Source: Myroides phaeus
GTDB taxonomy: Bacteria > Bacteroidota > Bacteroidia > Flavobacteriales > Flavobacteriaceae
Assembly (NCBI RefSeq): GCF_009799805.1
Contig: NZ_CP047050.1
Coordinates: 510,001-574,000 of the forward strand
Direction: 5' to 3'
DNA length: 64,000 nt
Both the position numbers and the translations under genes were made by a program. Shown here piece by piece: positions 9,299-18,579 of the stretch. Under the pieces are notes generated by a model that worked only from the letters and a program-made list of their open reading frames with translations, was not told the DNA's origin and did not search any database. Numbering within the stretch: position 1 is the stretch's first letter; the number at the start of each line of letters is the position of its first letter.

Positions 9299-10798
9299 TT
9301 AGTAACCTTTATTTTGATCAATACCTGTTACATTGATTTCCTTTTGAGGAATCGGTAATGCCAACAATGGATTTCCAAAAGAAATAGTATCTCCGTCTAT
9401 ATCATCATTACCTTTAATTGCAGGATTTGATACAGCTCCTCTCCAACGCATTATGTCTTCAAAGTTAAATCCTTCAAACATCAACTCCTTAGTACGCTCA
9501 GAACGAACTGTTTTTAAATCTAATGTTTTGAAGATTTGATCATCTTGTTTATCATCAATCAAATAACGTTTTGCAGCAATTTCATTAACATAAGCTAATG
9601 CCTTTGCTTTATCTCCATTAGACGCTTCTAAAGCAGCTTCTGCGTAATTAAGCATAATCTCTTCAATACGCATAATTCTAATGTTAGATGTACGAGCAGT
9701 ATACTTTTTCATATTACGTAAACTTTTATCACTCGTAACGTCTTCTTCCATTACAGTTCTACGAATATCTTCTACTTTTTTACCATCAGCAACAGCTTTA
9801 GCATCGAAAATTGCATCAACCTTTGCAGGCATACAAATTAAGTCTCCATATCCTAAAGAACCATCTGTGAAATATACATAGAATAAACTCGCAGTAAATT
9901 GGTTATCACTTCCTGTTTGAGTCAATTCAAACAATGAGTTTGTCATAACCTCTTCACTTTTATATCCGTCGATAAATCCAGCACGTGTTGCAACTTGTCT
10001 TTTTGAACTATCAATAGCTTTTTCAGAAGCAGTAATTACTACATCATAATAACCTTTATCAAACTGAGATGCAAATAATGCTATACGAGATTTAAAACCA
10101 TAAGCTGATGCTAAATTAATACGAGCACGAACAGATGAAGTATTCCCACTAACTTTAGGCGTACTTTCTTCTAATAAAGCGATACCTTTTTCTAAATCAG
10201 CAAAAATTAATTCTAAGTTTTCCTTAACTGTAGGACGACTAATAGATTCATTAGCATCTCTCGTTGTAGTTTTATAAGGAACTCCCATTCCATTTAGTCC
10301 TTTATCTTCAACATATTGTTGTCCATAAACTTTAACCAAATCAAAATGTCCTAAAGCTCTTAAAATATAAGCTTGACCTTTATAGAAGTTAATTAAATCA
10401 GCATCACCATTTTTAGCTACAACTACTTGATTTGCTTCAAGTACTCTGTTAGCATTAGTAATAGTTTTGTAAATCTGTTTCCAAGTATCTACAGAGTAGT
10501 TATGAGTTGGCTGTACAGTAGCACCAGAAACAGAACCAAAACGTCCTGTAGCATTTGTTGAATACATGTACTGTGATCTTGCCTCAGAAAAAGCAATAAT
10601 ATCTCTTCCGTAATAAGCAGAATTAGTCATACGTGCATAAGCACCATTCAAAGTAGCCAATAATTGATCAGCAGTCTTAATTGGCTCCTCACCATCTTGA
10701 TAATTCGATTGCTTCGGATCTAACGAACAAGAAGTAAAAGATGTTACTCCAAGCGTAAGAAAACCAGCAATATATAATATTCTAAATAATCTTTTCAT
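9299..10798 (-). CDS. SusD/RagB-like outer membrane lipoprotein
   Basis: A 499-residue substrate-binding lipoprotein. The signal peptide ends in the lipobox FTSC with Cys24. The SusD landmark helix pair is seen in FYKGQAYILRALGHFDLVKVYG (about 140-161), and the C-terminal half has the family block RSERTKELMFEGFNFEDIMRWR (about 430-451), a standard SusD_RagB feature. It starts 3 bases after the stop of the SusC gene at 10802-13849 and ends at a strong terminator, so the two form a complete bicistronic unit. No carbohydrate-active enzyme accompanies it, so the nutrient is unknown; peptides or proteins are as likely as glycans. Confidence 0.95.
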   Translation of the reverse strand: MKRLFRILYIAGFLTLGVTSFTSCSLDPKQSNYQDGEEPIKTADQLLATLNGAYARMTNSAYYGRDIIAFSEARSQYMYSTNATGRFGSVSGATVQPTHNYSVDTWKQIYKTITNANRVLEANQVVVAKNGDADLINFYKGQAYILRALGHFDLVKVYGQQYVEDKGLNGMGVPYKTTTRDANESISRPTVKENLELIFADLEKGIALLEESTPKVSGNTSSVRARINLASAYGFKSRIALFASQFDKGYYDVVITASEKAIDSSKRQVATRAGFIDGYKSEEVMTNSLFELTQTGSDNQFTASLFYVYFTDGSLGYGDLICMPAKVDAIFDAKAVADGKKVEDIRRTVMEEDVTSDKSLRNMKKYTARTSNIRIMRIEEIMLNYAEAALEASNGDKAKALAYVNEIAAKRYLIDDKQDDQIFKTLDLKTVRSERTKELMFEGFNFEDIMRWRGAVSNPAIKGNDDIDGDTISFGNPLLALPIPQKEINVTGIDQNKGY

Positions 10799-10801
10799 TT
10801 C

Positions 10802-13800
10802 TTAAAATTTAACGTTTAAAGTAAACACTACTGATTTTAATGGAGGAGTAGCTAACTCAATGTAACCTGATGAATCAACCTCTGGATCCCATTTCAATCT
10901 ATTATCTTTAACCCATACAAATGGATTCATTGCTGCCATAGAAATATTAATAGCATCAACTCCGATAGATTTAACAGCTTGTTTGCTTAAATTGTAACCA
11001 AATGTTACTTGTCTCAATCTGATATGATCTCCTTTATACAACCATCTTGTACTTGGTGCTGTATATGTAGAAGAATTCGATGTACTTAACTTAGGTACAT
11101 CTGTAATATCACCAGGTTTTTGCCATCTATCCATTAACTCAGTTGTACCGTTGTAAGTATAAATTGAGTTCTTAGCATTTGAATTTGTAAATTCAGCCCA
11201 AGAATCATAAACTGAATATCCAGTTGCAAATGAGAATAAAGCATCTAAATAGAAACCTTTGAAATCAACGTGAGTATTAAAACCTCCAGTTACTTTAGGT
11301 AAAGCACTTGTATTTTGGAAACGTTTTTCAGCATCTGAATGAGTAGAAGTTGTACCTCCATCAGCAGTATACCACAAAGGATTTCCTGATTGAAGATCTA
11401 CACCAGCATACTCAGGCAAATACCAAGTTCCGTAAGGTTTTCCTTCAACAGTTCCAGTGAAACTTGATAACACTTCTAAACGCTCACCTTTAACGATAGG
11501 CATACGAGTAACTTTGTTCTTAACAGTACCAACGTTTGCACCTACAGACCAGTTAAAATCATCTCCTCTGAAAATATCAACGTTTAATTCAGCCTCAAAA
11601 CCACTGTTTGATAAATCTCCAATGTTAGTCCATTGTGAATCATAACCTGAAGTTAGAGATAATGGTACTGCATATAATAAGTCTTTACTCTTACTTTTAT
11701 AGTAAGTTAAACTTCCTGATAATCTATTATTAAAGAATCCGAATTCAACACCTGCGTCAAATTTCTCTTGTTTCTCCCAACCTAATGGTCCTCCGTAACG
11801 AGATGCTAATAAAGCTGACTCATTATTGTAGGTACCTGCAGCAATTTGTTGCATAAATAAGTTAGGGCTGATAGATGAGTTACCAGTTGTACCGTAAGAA
11901 GCTCTTAAACGCAATAAACTTACAGCAAAAGCATTTTGCATAAATGTTTCAGAGCTAATATTCCAAGCCCCACCTACTGCATAGAAATTACCCCATCTGT
12001 CATCTTCAGAGAATCTTGAAGAACCTTCTCTACGGAAAGTAACATCTAATAAATAACGATTTTGGTAATCATAGTTTAACATACCTAAGTAACTAAACTG
12101 TGACCAATCATAGAAATCAGCATGAGCAGTATAGTTTGCAGCTGCAGTACCTAAACTAATCATACCTGGAGGAAGAACCTCACCACGACCTTCTAATTCG
12201 TTCAACTTATTTTTTTGGTATTCTACTAACGCTTTTACATTAAAACGATGAGAATCTCCTAAATAAAATTTATAATCTAAAGAGTTTTGCCAAACGTAGT
12301 TGAAAATTCTTCTTTCGTTTTGACTTGAAGAACCTTTATAAGCTTTCCCGTCTCCGTGTACTGGATTACTAAATGTTTTATAGTTAGCTAACGTATAATC
12401 CAATCCAATTTTTGACTCGAACTTTAAGTTATCTAAAATTTTATATCCTAAACTATTGTTTGAAATAACACGAGTTACATCATTCTCATTTACATTATTT
12501 GCCATAGTGTAAATTGAGTTATGTAAACCTGCTGAAGTACTTAAATTTGGTGTTCCATCTGCATTATAAATTGCAGTCCAAGGACTCATAAACATACCTG
12601 TTAAGTTAGGGTTAGAAAAATATGCCCCTCCTTCTGGAATACCATTTTGTTTAATATTAGAAACATTTGCACCAACCGTTAAATCAAGTTTTTCGTTTAA
12701 TTTACGATTCATAGTAAATGATCCAGTTACTTTTCTAAAATCAGAACCGATAACAACACCTTCGTATTTATCGTGTCCTAAACTTGCGTAATAAGAACCT
12801 CTCTCATCTCCTCCATTAACACCTAAGCTAATTGAAGACATAATTGCATTTTTATTCTGTACTGCATCTCTCCAATCGTAATTTTGAGATCCATTAGCAA
12901 CCCATTTAGACAAAACGTTATTTGGTCCATAACCATTTTCGCCCACATACCAGTCTAAAGCTTCATCTTTAGTAAATCCATCTTCTTCACCATAAGCATT
13001 ATAGTTAGCCTCTAACCATAATTCTTTTTTCTGTTCACCACTTAAAAATTTAGGCCCCTTACGAGCAAAATTTTGAATACCGATAGATGATTTAAAAGTA
13101 TAAGAAGGTTCACCTCTTTTTCCTTTTTTAGTAGTAATTAAAATTACACCATTACCACCACGTGCACCATAAGCAGCAGTAGCAGCAGCATCTTTCAATA
13201 CAGTCATAGACTCAATATCATCACTGTTGATTCCAGATAATGCAGATAAACTTGTTCCTTTAGAATCTCCTGATAAGTTCTCAGTGATAATAGGCATTCC
13301 ATCAATTACATATAATGGTTCGTTTGTCGCAGACATAGAGTTACGACCACGAATTCTAATATTTTGTTGCGCTCCTGGAGAACCAGAAGTAGTAGCAATT
13401 TGAAGTCCTGCTACACGTCCTTGTAAAGCTTGGTCAACAGATGCTACTGGAGTTTGAGCTACTACATCTCCCTTAACAGCAACAACGTTACCTGTAACTT
13501 CATTTTTAGTTTTAGTTTGACCATAAGCCAATACTACAACCTCTTCTAACATCTCTTCATCTGATTTCATAACAACATTATGAGTAGTAGATGCTCCTAC
13601 TTTATACTCAATATCTGCCATTCCAATAAATGAGAATGTTACAATTTGTCCTTGTTTTACAACAATGGAATATTTTCCATCGAAATCTGTTTGTAACCCA
13701 TCTTGTGTTCCTTTAATTACAACAGTAACTCCTGGTAAGGGAAAATCACCGTCAGTAACAACACCAGATAGTGTTTTCGTTTGTGCAAAAGAAATCTGCA

Positions 13801-13849
13801 CAAATAGCACCAGGATTAGTGCTAAAGTCCACTTAAACTTTGATATCAT
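10802..13849 (-). CDS. SusC/RagA family TonB-dependent outer membrane transporter
   Basis: A 1015-residue TonB-dependent transporter. Signal peptide about 1-22 (ending SFAQ); carboxypeptidase-regulatory-like domain about 25-105; plug about 110-225, with IRGRNSMSATNEPLYVIDGM and the plug end GGNGVILITTKKGK; then the barrel, ending in LNVKF with the terminal Phe. The first hundred residues are strikingly like those of the other two SusC proteins in this window, while the barrels differ. Expression is probably driven by the TTTG-N21-TAAGTTTG promoter just upstream. The partner SusD follows 3 bases later. The substrate is unknown. Confidence 0.95.
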   Translation of the reverse strand: MISKFKWTLALILVLFVQISFAQTKTLSGVVTDGDFPLPGVTVVIKGTQDGLQTDFDGKYSIVVKQGQIVTFSFIGMADIEYKVGASTTHNVVMKSDEEMLEEVVVLAYGQTKTKNEVTGNVVAVKGDVVAQTPVASVDQALQGRVAGLQIATTSGSPGAQQNIRIRGRNSMSATNEPLYVIDGMPIITENLSGDSKGTSLSALSGINSDDIESMTVLKDAAATAAYGARGGNGVILITTKKGKRGEPSYTFKSSIGIQNFARKGPKFLSGEQKKELWLEANYNAYGEEDGFTKDEALDWYVGENGYGPNNVLSKWVANGSQNYDWRDAVQNKNAIMSSISLGVNGGDERGSYYASLGHDKYEGVVIGSDFRKVTGSFTMNRKLNEKLDLTVGANVSNIKQNGIPEGGAYFSNPNLTGMFMSPWTAIYNADGTPNLSTSAGLHNSIYTMANNVNENDVTRVISNNSLGYKILDNLKFESKIGLDYTLANYKTFSNPVHGDGKAYKGSSSQNERRIFNYVWQNSLDYKFYLGDSHRFNVKALVEYQKNKLNELEGRGEVLPPGMISLGTAAANYTAHADFYDWSQFSYLGMLNYDYQNRYLLDVTFRREGSSRFSEDDRWGNFYAVGGAWNISSETFMQNAFAVSLLRLRASYGTTGNSSISPNLFMQQIAAGTYNNESALLASRYGGPLGWEKQEKFDAGVEFGFFNNRLSGSLTYYKSKSKDLLYAVPLSLTSGYDSQWTNIGDLSNSGFEAELNVDIFRGDDFNWSVGANVGTVKNKVTRMPIVKGERLEVLSSFTGTVEGKPYGTWYLPEYAGVDLQSGNPLWYTADGGTTSTHSDAEKRFQNTSALPKVTGGFNTHVDFKGFYLDALFSFATGYSVYDSWAEFTNSNAKNSIYTYNGTTELMDRWQKPGDITDVPKLSTSNSSTYTAPSTRWLYKGDHIRLRQVTFGYNLSKQAVKSIGVDAINISMAAMNPFVWVKDNRLKWDPEVDSSGYIELATPPLKSVVFTLNVKF

Positions 13850-13860
13850 TATTAAATTGA

Positions 13861-13871
13861 ATTAGTTAGTA
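13861..13871 (-). promoter_or_regulatory. Shared SusC leader motif TACTAACTAAT, copy 3
   Basis: The third identical copy, 11 bases before the SusC start codon and 2 bases after a perfect TAnnTTTG box. It therefore lies at or next to the expected transcription start. Confidence 0.6.
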
Positions 13872-13873
13872 CA

Positions 13874-13906
13874 CAAACTTAAAAAAGTAATCTAAAAACT
13901 AACAAA
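13874..13906 (-). promoter_or_regulatory. Bacteroidota-type promoter of the SusC/SusD operon
   Basis: On the minus strand TTTG (13903-13906) is followed after 21 bases by TAAGTTTG (13874-13881), matching both the -33 and -7 elements of Bacteroidota promoters. The start codon is 24 bases downstream of the -7 box. Confidence 0.65.
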
Positions 13907-14167
13907 CCCTTATGTTTATTAACTTTAAGACACTTTTCAAAGCATAACTAAATACCAACTAAAATACAAATAATGACAAATTGTTACACTTTATATAATA
14001 TTCTCATTCTAAAACAAACAATTCATCAAATGAAAAAATTAATTTTATCTAAACAAAAAAAATCTCATGTTGCAATTTTTAACATTAAGATAAAAAAAAC
14101 TAAAACAACCTTTAATTTTAACAACAAAAGCTTCGAGTACCCTTACACAACATTTCATAAAGACTTT

Positions 14168-14176
14168 TATCTTTGC
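14168..14176 (+). promoter_or_regulatory. -7 promoter element of rnhB (TATCTTTGC)
   Basis: TATCTTTGC matches the TAnnTTTG consensus plus the favoured following C. It lies 17 bases before the ATG at 14194 and overlaps the possible upstream TTG start at 14173, which argues against that earlier start. No good -33 box is seen. Confidence 0.5.
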
Positions 14177-14193
14177 TCTTCCAAATTACAGAT

Positions 14194-14793
14194 ATGTTAT
14201 TAAAGAATTTTTCTGGACTTATACTTGAAGCCGGAACCGATGAAGCTGGCCGTGGATGTATTGCAGGTCCAGTTACAGCTGCTGCTGTTATATTACCAAA
14301 GGATTTTGAGAATGAATTTGTAAATGACTCTAAAAAAATCACAGCTAAACTTCGCTATTCTCTTAGAGAGCTGATTGAAGAAAAAGCACTTACCTATAAG
14401 GTAACACATATTTCTGAAGCGATTATTGAAGATCTAAATATTTTACACGCTTCAATTAAGGGAATGCAAGATTCTGTATTGGCTTTAGACCCACAACCAG
14501 AGTTCTTAATTGTAGATGGAAATAAGTTTACAGCTATTCCAAATATTCCTCACGAAACAATTGTTAAAGGAGATATGAAGTATCTAAGCTTAGCTGCTGC
14601 TTCTATTCTTGCTAAAACATATAGAGACGATTATATGGATAAAATACACGAAGAATTTCCAATGTACAATTGGAAAAAGAACAAAGGATATCCTACAAAA
14701 GAACACAGAGACGCTATTAGAAAATATGGTCCTTGTAAATACCATAGAATGTCTTTTAAACTTCTACCTGAACAATTAAAATTAGAATTATAA
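14194..14793 (+). CDS. rnhB: Ribonuclease HII
   Basis: A 199-residue ribonuclease HII, which cuts the RNA strand of RNA-DNA hybrids and removes single ribonucleotides from DNA in the cytoplasm. The family motif [13 protein letters not shown] holds the first catalytic Asp and Glu (Asp16, Glu17). Later landmarks are [28 protein letters not shown] and the C-terminal [13 protein letters not shown]. The frame is open from a TTG at 14173, but the ATG at 14194 is preferred because the -7 promoter box occupies 14168-14176 and the homologous N-terminus begins near MLLKNF. The gene stands alone on the plus strand and is followed by a palindromic repeat. Confidence 0.95.
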   Translation: MLLKNFSGLILEAGTDEAGRGCIAGPVTAAAVILPKDFENEFVNDSKKITAKLRYSLRELIEEKALTYKVTHISEAIIEDLNILHASIKGMQDSVLALDPQPEFLIVDGNKFTAIPNIPHETIVKGDMKYLSLAAASILAKTYRDDYMDKIHEEFPMYNWKKNKGYPTKEHRDAIRKYGPCKYHRMSFKLLPEQLKLEL

Positions 14794-14808
14794 AAGCTTT
14801 ATTAAGAC

Positions 14809-14910
14809 CAAATTCGACATTCCTTCGACATTCTTCCCACAGACCTTCGGAAATAAGCCTTTTTTCCGAAGATATCCCGAACGAATGTCGAACTTATCTC
14901 GAGCTTAATC
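14809..14910. repeat. Dispersed palindromic intergenic repeat, copy A
   Basis: A structured element just after rnhB. Two direct copies of TTCGACATTC (14813-14822 and 14824-14833) face an inverse copy GAATGTCGAA (14883-14892). Nested inside is a hairpin, CTTCGGAAA (14845-14853) with TTTCCGAAG (14863-14871). The same plan and much of the same sequence occur at 52358-52446, including the tail CTTATCTCGA. It could fold as one long hairpin and may end rnhB transcription. It looks like a REP- or MITE-like family. Confidence 0.7.
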
Positions 14911-14976
14911 CCAATCACACATAAAGCTATGTCAACTATATGTTACTCTTTGTATAAAATAAATATCAAAAAAAAA

Positions 14977-15000
14977 GCTCCTCTTTAAATTAAGAGGAGC
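14977..15000 (-). terminator. Terminator of hemL
   Basis: GCTCCTCTT (14977-14985) pairs with AAGAGGAGC (14992-15000) around a short A/T loop, flanked by A-runs and T-runs on the two sides. It lies 24 bases beyond the hemL stop codon. Confidence 0.85.
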
Positions 15001-15024
15001 TTTTGTATTTTATAACTGTAAGGA

Positions 15025-16305
15025 TTATGAAAAAATCTTATTTACAGCATTAATTGTATAATCTAAATCTTCATACGTTAATGCATCAGTAATAAACCAA
15101 GTTTCGTATGATGATGGAGCAATATATACTCCTTCAGCTAATAAGCCATGGAAGAACTTTTTAAATGTGTCATTATTTCCAAAACCTGCTGTTTCAAAAT
15201 CGACTACTTCTTTTTCATCAAAGAAAACAGAAATCATTGATCCTACTCTGTTGATTGTAAATGGTACATTATTATCAGTAAGTACTTTTCGCATTCCTTT
15301 TTCAAGATAAGCTGTTTTTTCTTCTAAACGATTAAACAACTCTGCATCTTTATTTATCTCTTGCAACATTGTTAATCCTGCAGCCATAGCTAATGGGTTT
15401 CCTGACAATGTACCTGCTTGATAAACTGGTCCTACTGGTGCTAAGTAATCCATAATTTCATTTCTTGCCGCAAAAGCACCTACTGGAAGTCCTCCTCCAA
15501 TAACTTTTCCGAAAGTAACAATATCTGCATTTACACCAAATAACTCCTGAGCTCCTCCTTTAGATAAACGGAATCCTGTCATTACCTCATCAAAAATCAA
15601 AAGAGCTCCATATGTATTACATAATGCTCTTAATCCTTCTAAAAATCCTTTTTGAGGAGGCACACACCCCATATTTCCAGCAACTGGTTCTACAATGATT
15701 GCTGCTACTTCCCCTTCATTAGCTTTTAAGATTGACTCTACATTTGCTAAATCGTTATAATTAGCTAATAATGTATCTTTAGCCGTTCCTGCTGTTACAC
15801 CAGGACTATTCGGAGAACCAAAAGTAACAGCACCACTACCTGCTGAAATCAAAAAAGAATCAGAGTGTCCGTGATAACATCCTTTAAACTTAATAATCTT
15901 CTCACGATCTGTATATCCTCTTGCTAAACGAACAGCACTCATACAAGCCTCTGTCCCAGAGTTCACAAATCTAATTTTATCAATATTAGGAACCATAGAA
16001 ACAGCTAACTCAGCAATCTTTGTTTCGATTTCTGTTGGCATTCCAAAAGAAGTACCCAATTTAGCTTTTTCTATTACTGCTTCTACTACAGGAGCATAAG
16101 CATGACCTAAAATCATAGGTCCCCAAGAATTTATATAATCAATTAACCTGTTACCATCTTCATCGTATAAATAAGCACCTTTAGCTTCTTTTACAAAAAT
16201 TGGAGTTCCTCCTACAGATTTAAAAGCTCTTACAGGTGAATTCACCCCTCCTGGAATTACTTTTTCAGCCTCTGCAAAAAGCTTACTACTTCTTTGGTAT
16301 AACAT
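15025..16305 (-). CDS. hemL: Glutamate-1-semialdehyde 2,1-aminomutase
   Basis: A 426-residue pyridoxal-phosphate enzyme that converts glutamate-1-semialdehyde to 5-aminolevulinate in the C5 route of haem synthesis. The class III aminotransferase fold is clear: the PLP-binding block [18 protein letters not shown] (about 113-130), GCYHGHSD (about 142-149), the metal-free acidic pair in FDEVMTGFR (Asp239, Glu240), and the Schiff-base lysine Lys267 in [14 protein letters not shown]. Length and motifs are normal. It begins 1 base after the stop of the glucosaminidase gene and ends at a terminator, so it is the last gene of a four-gene minus-strand operon. Confidence 0.97.
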   Translation of the reverse strand: MLYQRSSKLFAEAEKVIPGGVNSPVRAFKSVGGTPIFVKEAKGAYLYDEDGNRLIDYINSWGPMILGHAYAPVVEAVIEKAKLGTSFGMPTEIETKIAELAVSMVPNIDKIRFVNSGTEACMSAVRLARGYTDREKIIKFKGCYHGHSDSFLISAGSGAVTFGSPNSPGVTAGTAKDTLLANYNDLANVESILKANEGEVAAIIVEPVAGNMGCVPPQKGFLEGLRALCNTYGALLIFDEVMTGFRLSKGGAQELFGVNADIVTFGKVIGGGLPVGAFAARNEIMDYLAPVGPVYQAGTLSGNPLAMAAGLTMLQEINKDAELFNRLEEKTAYLEKGMRKVLTDNNVPFTINRVGSMISVFFDEKEVVDFETAGFGNNDTFKKFFHGLLAEGVYIAPSSYETWFITDALTYEDLDYTINAVNKIFS

Positions 16306-16306
16306 A

Positions 16307-17182
16307 TTATTTTAATTTTAAAATTTGTCCGATTGAAAGTGATGTACTTGATAACTTATTTATCTTTTGTACTTGAGCTACTGTCATATTATATTTTTTA
16401 GAAATAGAATATAACGTTTCTCCTTTTTGTACTACGTGTTGGTTTCTCTTAGACGCAACCGTAGGTTTCTTTGTTTCTTTTACTGGAGTAGTTGATTCTG
16501 AAACTACAGCAGCAGCAGTTGATCTTTTACCAACCACTTCAATATCGTAATCATATAAAGAATAACGTTCTATTATACTAATTAACTTATCTGCATAACG
16601 TGGATCAGTAGCGTAACCAGCCTTTTTAAGTCCATGCGCCCAACCTTTATAATCATCTTTCTCTAATCTGAATAAATCATTATAACGTGAACGACCAACT
16701 AAAAAAAGCGAATGGTCTCGATATGATTCTTCTGGATTAGCATATTTTCTAAAACATTCGTCAGGAGCATCGTCTGTATGACGTACTGACTCACCTTCCC
16801 AACCTTGGTGGCATTTAATTCCAAAGTGGTTATTTGCATTTCTACTTAATGTTCCTTGTCCTGATCCTGATTCTAAAACCCCTTGAGCTAAAGTAATACT
16901 CGCTGGAATACCATGATCAGTCATATTTGATTTAGCTACATCTTTATATTTAATGATATAATCTCTAATCATATCAGTTGTTACACTCAATCTCGAAGTA
17001 GCTTCTAAAATCTCACGTTCCTCTTTTTTGCGCTCTACCTCAACTTTTTTCAGTTGTGTTCTATACTGTGTCTTAGACACTAATTCCTTCTCTTTAATTT
17101 TTTTCCCTGTTAATGTGCTCTTTTTGCTTCCACAGTTAACAAATAAAACAATACAAAATAAAAAGCCGATTTTTCTTAACAT
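16307..17182 (-). CDS. Glucosaminidase lipoprotein with C-terminal LysM domain
   Basis: A 291-residue exported peptidoglycan hydrolase. The signal peptide ends in LFVNC (Cys17), making it a lipoprotein. A charged linker leads to a GH73/FlgJ-type N-acetylglucosaminidase domain (about 75-215), with [15 protein letters not shown] holding the catalytic Glu and NNHFGIKC as the usual second motif. The C-terminus is a LysM peptidoglycan-binding domain (about 248-291: [19 protein letters not shown]). It should trim cell-wall glycan from the periplasmic face of a membrane. It lies 12 bases downstream of the ACC-deaminase-like gene and directly before hemL. Confidence 0.93.
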   Translation of the reverse strand: MLRKIGFLFCIVLFVNCGSKKSTLTGKKIKEKELVSKTQYRTQLKKVEVERKKEEREILEATSRLSVTTDMIRDYIIKYKDVAKSNMTDHGIPASITLAQGVLESGSGQGTLSRNANNHFGIKCHQGWEGESVRHTDDAPDECFRKYANPEESYRDHSLFLVGRSRYNDLFRLEKDDYKGWAHGLKKAGYATDPRYADKLISIIERYSLYDYDIEVVGKRSTAAAVVSESTTPVKETKKPTVASKRNQHVVQKGETLYSISKKYNMTVAQVQKINKLSSTSLSIGQILKLK

Positions 17183-17194
17183 AAATAAATGTTG

Positions 17195-18073
17195 CTAATT
17201 TTTAATTTTACTACTCCACCCTTGTAATCCACCTGTGTGAATTGCAAGTATTTTACTTCCTTCTTTAAAGTAACCTTCTTTAATTTTCTGAATCACTCCA
17301 AACATCATTTTCCCAGTATAAATAGGATCTAAAAGGACTCCTGTTTCTTCTTGAAAATGCTTTATAAAATTGATTAACTCATCTGTATATTTAGCATAGC
17401 CTCCAAAGTGATAGTCTAATATTAAGTCCCAATTTGTTCTATCGGTATACAGTTTTATATCGTTATATAAGAAATCTCCTTTCAAAGCAGGAAACCCTAA
17501 TACAGTTTGATGTGCTTGTGAACTATTAATAATTCCTGCTATAGTACCCCCTGTTCCTACGGCAGTACAAACATAATCAAAATCACAATCTGTTGGTTTT
17601 AAAATTTCTTCGGTGCCTCTTATAGCTTCACTATTTGTACCTCCCTCAGGCACTAAATAAAAGTCGCCATATTGAATACGTAAACGATTAATCACTTCTT
17701 CTTCGCTTTTTAATCTGTAATCTGAACGCGATAAGAAACCGAGTTCCATTCCGTCATCTACAGCTTTACTTAAAGTATGATTATCCTTGTACTTCGTTGC
17801 CAACTCTTCACCTCTAATAATCCCTATTGTATCAATACCGCAAATTCTACCTGCTGCAGCTGTAGCAGCAATATGATTTGAATAAGCACCGCCAAATGTC
17901 AATAGTTTATTATATCCTAACTCTTTTGCTTTAGCTATATTGTATTTTAACTTTCTAAATTTATTTCCAGAAACCTCTTTATGCAATAAGTCTTCTCTCT
18001 TAATATATAACTCAATATCATATGGCAATTCTATTGCTATATGTTGGTTATACACATTTTCATTATCAAACAT
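17195..18073 (-). CDS. 1-aminocyclopropane-1-carboxylate deaminase / D-cysteine desulfhydrase family protein
   Basis: A 292-residue fold-type II PLP enzyme. The Schiff-base lysine is Lys38 in EVSGNKFRKLKYN, followed by the family signature FGGAYSNHIAATAAAG (about 60-75) and the phosphate-binding glycine loop AVGTGGTIAGI. Proteins of this family open the ACC ring or break down D-cysteine. Bacteroidota versions are often annotated as ACC deaminase, but the true substrate is usually unproven, and D-cysteine or another small D-amino acid is equally possible. At 292 residues it is slightly shorter than classical AcdS (about 338). Its start codon overlaps the end of the HExxH gene by 8 bases, suggesting coupled translation. 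Confidence 0.85.
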   Translation of the reverse strand: MFDNENVYNQHIAIELPYDIELYIKREDLLHKEVSGNKFRKLKYNIAKAKELGYNKLLTFGGAYSNHIAATAAAGRICGIDTIGIIRGEELATKYKDNHTLSKAVDDGMELGFLSRSDYRLKSEEEVINRLRIQYGDFYLVPEGGTNSEAIRGTEEILKPTDCDFDYVCTAVGTGGTIAGIINSSQAHQTVLGFPALKGDFLYNDIKLYTDRTNWDLILDYHFGGYAKYTDELINFIKHFQEETGVLLDPIYTGKMMFGVIQKIKEGYFKEGSKILAIHTGGLQGWSSKIKN

Positions 18074-18401
18074 TGTTTCTATTTTTATTTAAAAAAGCAA
18101 ATGATTTTCTGCTTTGCAGATATGTAAAATCACTTTCAAAACTATATGCTTCTTTTTCAAAACAAATAGCTTTATAAGCTTCTCTGACATCTTTTTTATT
18201 AATTAAGTTCCAAAAAAAAGATAGGATATACCAAAGGTAAAAAAACACAACTAAAAGTTCTATTTGTTGTTTTAAATGTATCCTCTCGTGATTTAACAAC
18301 ACCGCATCCTGCTTCATCTCTTGAGAACGCAAAAATATAAATGGAAAAAGCGTTATTCCATCATAATTCTTAGGCACCATAAATCGACATACAACAACCA
18401 T
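18066..18401 (-). CDS. Small membrane protein with HExxH motif
   Basis: A 111-residue protein I can only describe in part. It has the zinc-protease-like motif HERIH (His38, Glu39, His42), a membrane segment at about 49-67 rich in Phe, Tyr, Trp and Leu, and further on FEKEAY (Glu84), which could give the third zinc ligand as in gluzincin peptidases of the M48/M56 type. There is no signal peptide. It is much shorter than known M48 or M56 enzymes, so it may be a minimal form or a non-catalytic relative. It is the first gene of the operon leading to hemL and overlaps the next gene by 8 bases. I cannot name a substrate. Confidence 0.7.
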   Translation of the reverse strand: MVVVCRFMVPKNYDGITLFPFIFLRSQEMKQDAVLLNHERIHLKQQIELLVVFFYLWYILSFFWNLINKKDVREAYKAICFEKEAYSFESDFTYLQSRKSFAFLNKNRNNV

Positions 18402-18493
18402 CTTCTTTAATTTAGATTTAAGAATTCTCCTTGCTTTTTTTTCTAACTTTATTACTATATTACCATCACAAATATGAAGTAAATCACATCAGT

Positions 18494-18501
18494 AAATTTG
18501 T
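18494..18501 (+). promoter_or_regulatory. -7 promoter element of hutU (TAAATTTG)
   Basis: TAAATTTG fits the TAnnTTTG consensus and lies 78 bases before the chosen hutU start. No -33 TTTG is seen at the usual distance, so the call is tentative. Confidence 0.4.
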
Positions 18502-18579
18502 ACACAAAAATACTTAATGATTTGCTGTAATAGGCGTACTTACCAAATAAAATACATAAACGAACAAAAAACATATAAA

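Noticed and set aside
13973..14203. Plus-strand frame of 76 codons before rnhB
   Set aside because: AT-rich, low-complexity product with no family features; it overlaps the rnhB promoter and start.
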